This document shows positions 62,822 through 64,000 of a stretch of 64,000 nt of DNA, one piece after another. This stretch comes from JALCLA01 sp965653565. GTDB lineage: Bacteria; Pseudomonadota; Gammaproteobacteria; Xanthomonadales; Xanthomonadaceae. Under the pieces are notes generated by a model. That model worked only from the letters and a program-made list of their open reading frames with translations. It did not search any database and was not told the DNA's origin. Location: contig CBFHAI010000020.1 in assembly GCA_965653565.1 (NCBI GenBank), forward strand, positions 9,861-73,860, given 5' to 3'. Both the position numbers and the translations under genes were made by a program. Each line of letters begins with the position of its first letter. Position 1 is the stretch's first letter.

Positions 62822-62845
62822 CGGACGCCGCCATCGCGGCGTCCG
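62822..62845. terminator. hairpin between convergent genes
   Basis: CGGACGCCG and CGGCGTCCG pair with a six-base loop, 65 bases past the stop of the propeller gene. A further AT-rich inverted repeat (ataagaa/ttcttat, about 62874-62890) adjoins the stop of the opposing gene. Either could end transcription. Confidence 0.55.
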
Positions 62846-62890
62846 GTTTCAAACGTGATCCGGTTTCAAATTTTATAAGAACGCTTCTTA

Positions 62891-63646
62891 TCAAAACCGG
62901 ATGCGCGAAATCGTCTTGCTGACGGTTTCGCCATCGATCGTATAAGTGAACTCGGCGAGGTCTTCGTTGCCCGGCGTCATGCCGAAATCGAACGTCGCGG
63001 TGCCGACGGCGGTGTGCTTGACGATCTGCCGATCGTAGACCGCGGCCGACCACGACGGCCCGTTGCTGCGGATCAGTTCGCCGGTCCACTGCGTGGATGA
63101 CAGCCACTGGCCGGAGCCGAGCGTGTACCACTGCGGCTGCTGATCCGCTCCGAAGATATAGACGGCGCCGACCAGCGTATTCAAGCGGCCCTGATGCAGC
63201 GACAGGCCCCAACCGCTCTCGGCCGATTTCCACCAGATGCCGGTGTAATTGTCGAGCGGCATCGGCGGGGCGGGCACGACGGCCGGCTGCACCAGCCCGC
63301 TCACGGTGAAGTCGACGCGCGCCTCGGCCGGCTGGTCGAGCGAACTGTGGATTTCGACGCGGTAATCGCCGGCCGGAAACGCGCCGAGCTGGATGTCGAC
63401 GACGGCCGGATTGCCGGGCGCGAAACACTGCCGCGGTGGTTGTTCGACATGGATCACGCCGTCATCGAGCGTGACGCGTACGCGCTCCGGATCGAAGGTG
63501 CAATCGTCGACCGTCTGGCGCAGGCTCACGCGTTCGAACTGCACCGGATCGGCGGGAACGACCCGCGCCTGCGACCAGGCGGCGGACGAGGCGATCAGCA
63601 ACGCGGCGCCCAAAGCGGTGGGCAAAGTCTTTCTCAAAGCGGGCAT
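62891..63646 (-). CDS. secreted protein of unknown function, 251 aa
   Basis: The protein has a signal peptide (1-25, ends AAWSQ), an N-terminal beta-sandwich-like part (about 30-125) and a C-terminal part starting NYTGIWWKSAESGWGLSLHQ. The WW-ESGWGL block recurs in secreted proteins of xanthomonads but has no known function. AAGGAAG lies four bases before the ATG at 63646. The final residues (SKTISRIRF) lack the DGFE tail of the neighbouring gene. Confidence 0.75.
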   Translation of the reverse strand: MPALRKTLPTALGAALLIASSAAWSQARVVPADPVQFERVSLRQTVDDCTFDPERVRVTLDDGVIHVEQPPRQCFAPGNPAVVDIQLGAFPAGDYRVEIHSSLDQPAEARVDFTVSGLVQPAVVPAPPMPLDNYTGIWWKSAESGWGLSLHQGRLNTLVGAVYIFGADQQPQWYTLGSGQWLSSTQWTGELIRSNGPSWSAAVYDRQIVKHTAVGTATFDFGMTPGNEDLAEFTYTIDGETVSKTISRIRF

Positions 63647-64000
63647 GGCACTTCCTTGGAATTCGACACGGCAGCGTCCCGCAAGGTTGACGCAACGAGG
63701 GGCCGGACCGTTGCAGGCGATTGAGTGGCGGCGTTTTTGGGGGGTGCCGTCGATTTTCAGGCTTGTCGGGAGCCTGGCGTGGGGTGGCGGGAGCCCAGGG
63801 ACTTTGAAGCTTTCCGCTTCCCTCGGTTTTAGTTGTTGCGCCTTCGCGAGTTTCGTCCCCCTCAGCGGGGGCCGAGTCACTTTCTCTTGCTTGTCCAAGA
63901 GAAAGTAACCAAAGAGAAGGACACCCCGGTGCCGCGCCTGATTTGCGTCCGTGTAAATCAGGTTCGCGCGTCGGCTGCGGGGTTTGTCGACAGGCCATCC
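63647..64000. other. right-end region with dispersed-repeat-like palindrome
   Basis: No supported gene is seen in the last 354 bases. An inverted repeat ACTTTCTCTTG/CAAGAGAAAGT (63879-63906), extended by gtc/aac, is followed by GC-rich sequence that looks like a longer dispersed intergenic repeat. Open frames across it on both strands have biased composition and no start signals. Confidence 0.6.
63877..63908. repeat. inverted repeat ACTTTCTCTTG / CAAGAGAAAGT
   Basis: Eleven-base perfect arms enclose CTTGTC. This purine/pyrimidine-biased stem stands out from the GC-rich surroundings and resembles repeats found between genes in related genomes. Confidence 0.7.

Noticed and set aside
63462..63998. 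178-codon minus-strand frame at the right end
   Set aside because: It overlaps the signal-peptide region of the secreted protein in another frame, crosses a palindromic repeat and has biased composition.

Overview
The window reads as a chromosome segment of a high-GC gammaproteobacterium. The gene set (rnr-rlmB beside a tRNA-Leu, minCDE, an M2 peptidyl-dipeptidase, a paired M16 peptidase operon, several secreted proteins ending in DGFE-like tails, and palindromic dispersed repeats) fits the Xanthomonadales/Lysobacterales best. This placement rests on gene content and is an inference, not a phylogenetic result.

Region 1 (1-3,009) holds an McrBC-type modification-dependent restriction system on the minus strand (mcrC cut by the window edge, mcrB complete), followed by a terminator-like hairpin. 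Region 2 (about 3,054-24,057) is an integrated element. A P4-type tyrosine integrase lies next to a tRNA-Leu(CAG), and a near copy of the tRNA 3' end about 20.9 kb away marks the other end. Transcribed right to left it carries integrase, six translationally coupled small genes, a HTH_17/AlpA-like protein, a Toprim primase, a DUF3631 helicase-like ATPase whose 3' end holds iteron-like repeats, a coiled-coil protein, an S49 peptidase, a minor tail protein Z homologue and a tape measure protein. No terminase, portal or major capsid gene is visible, so it is either a decayed prophage or a satellite-like element. Its left third is an accessory zone with a two-cassette integron relic (one complete attC), an Acb1-like 2H phosphodiesterase (candidate anti-CBASS), a SRAP/YedK protein with a long insertion, a SLOG/DUF2493 protein and a possible abortive-infection membrane protein.

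Region 3 (24,274-37,746) is core chromosome: rnr-rlmB-acyltransferase, a fatty acid hydroxylase, an M2 dipeptidase lipoprotein, an M16 peptidase pair, a small HEXXH protein and the GNAT-minC-minD-minE cluster.

Region 4 (37,747-47,170) is a glycan-degradation locus: a large secreted multidomain glycoside hydrolase-like protein and a GH1 beta-glucosidase are convergent, and each has a LacI-family operator upstream. A secreted SGNH hydrolase, a NarL-type two-component system and an SRPBCC-GyrI fusion follow.

Region 5 (47,479-64,000) holds a GldA/GldF/GldG-like ABC transporter operon with a DUF4340 protein, a DUF423 membrane protein, a secreted 14-repeat RCC1 protein, a secreted penicillin-acylase-family Ntn hydrolase, an alkA-like glycosylase overlapping glpK, a DUF2306 membrane protein and two secreted proteins. 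The right end is a dispersed-repeat-type region without a gene.
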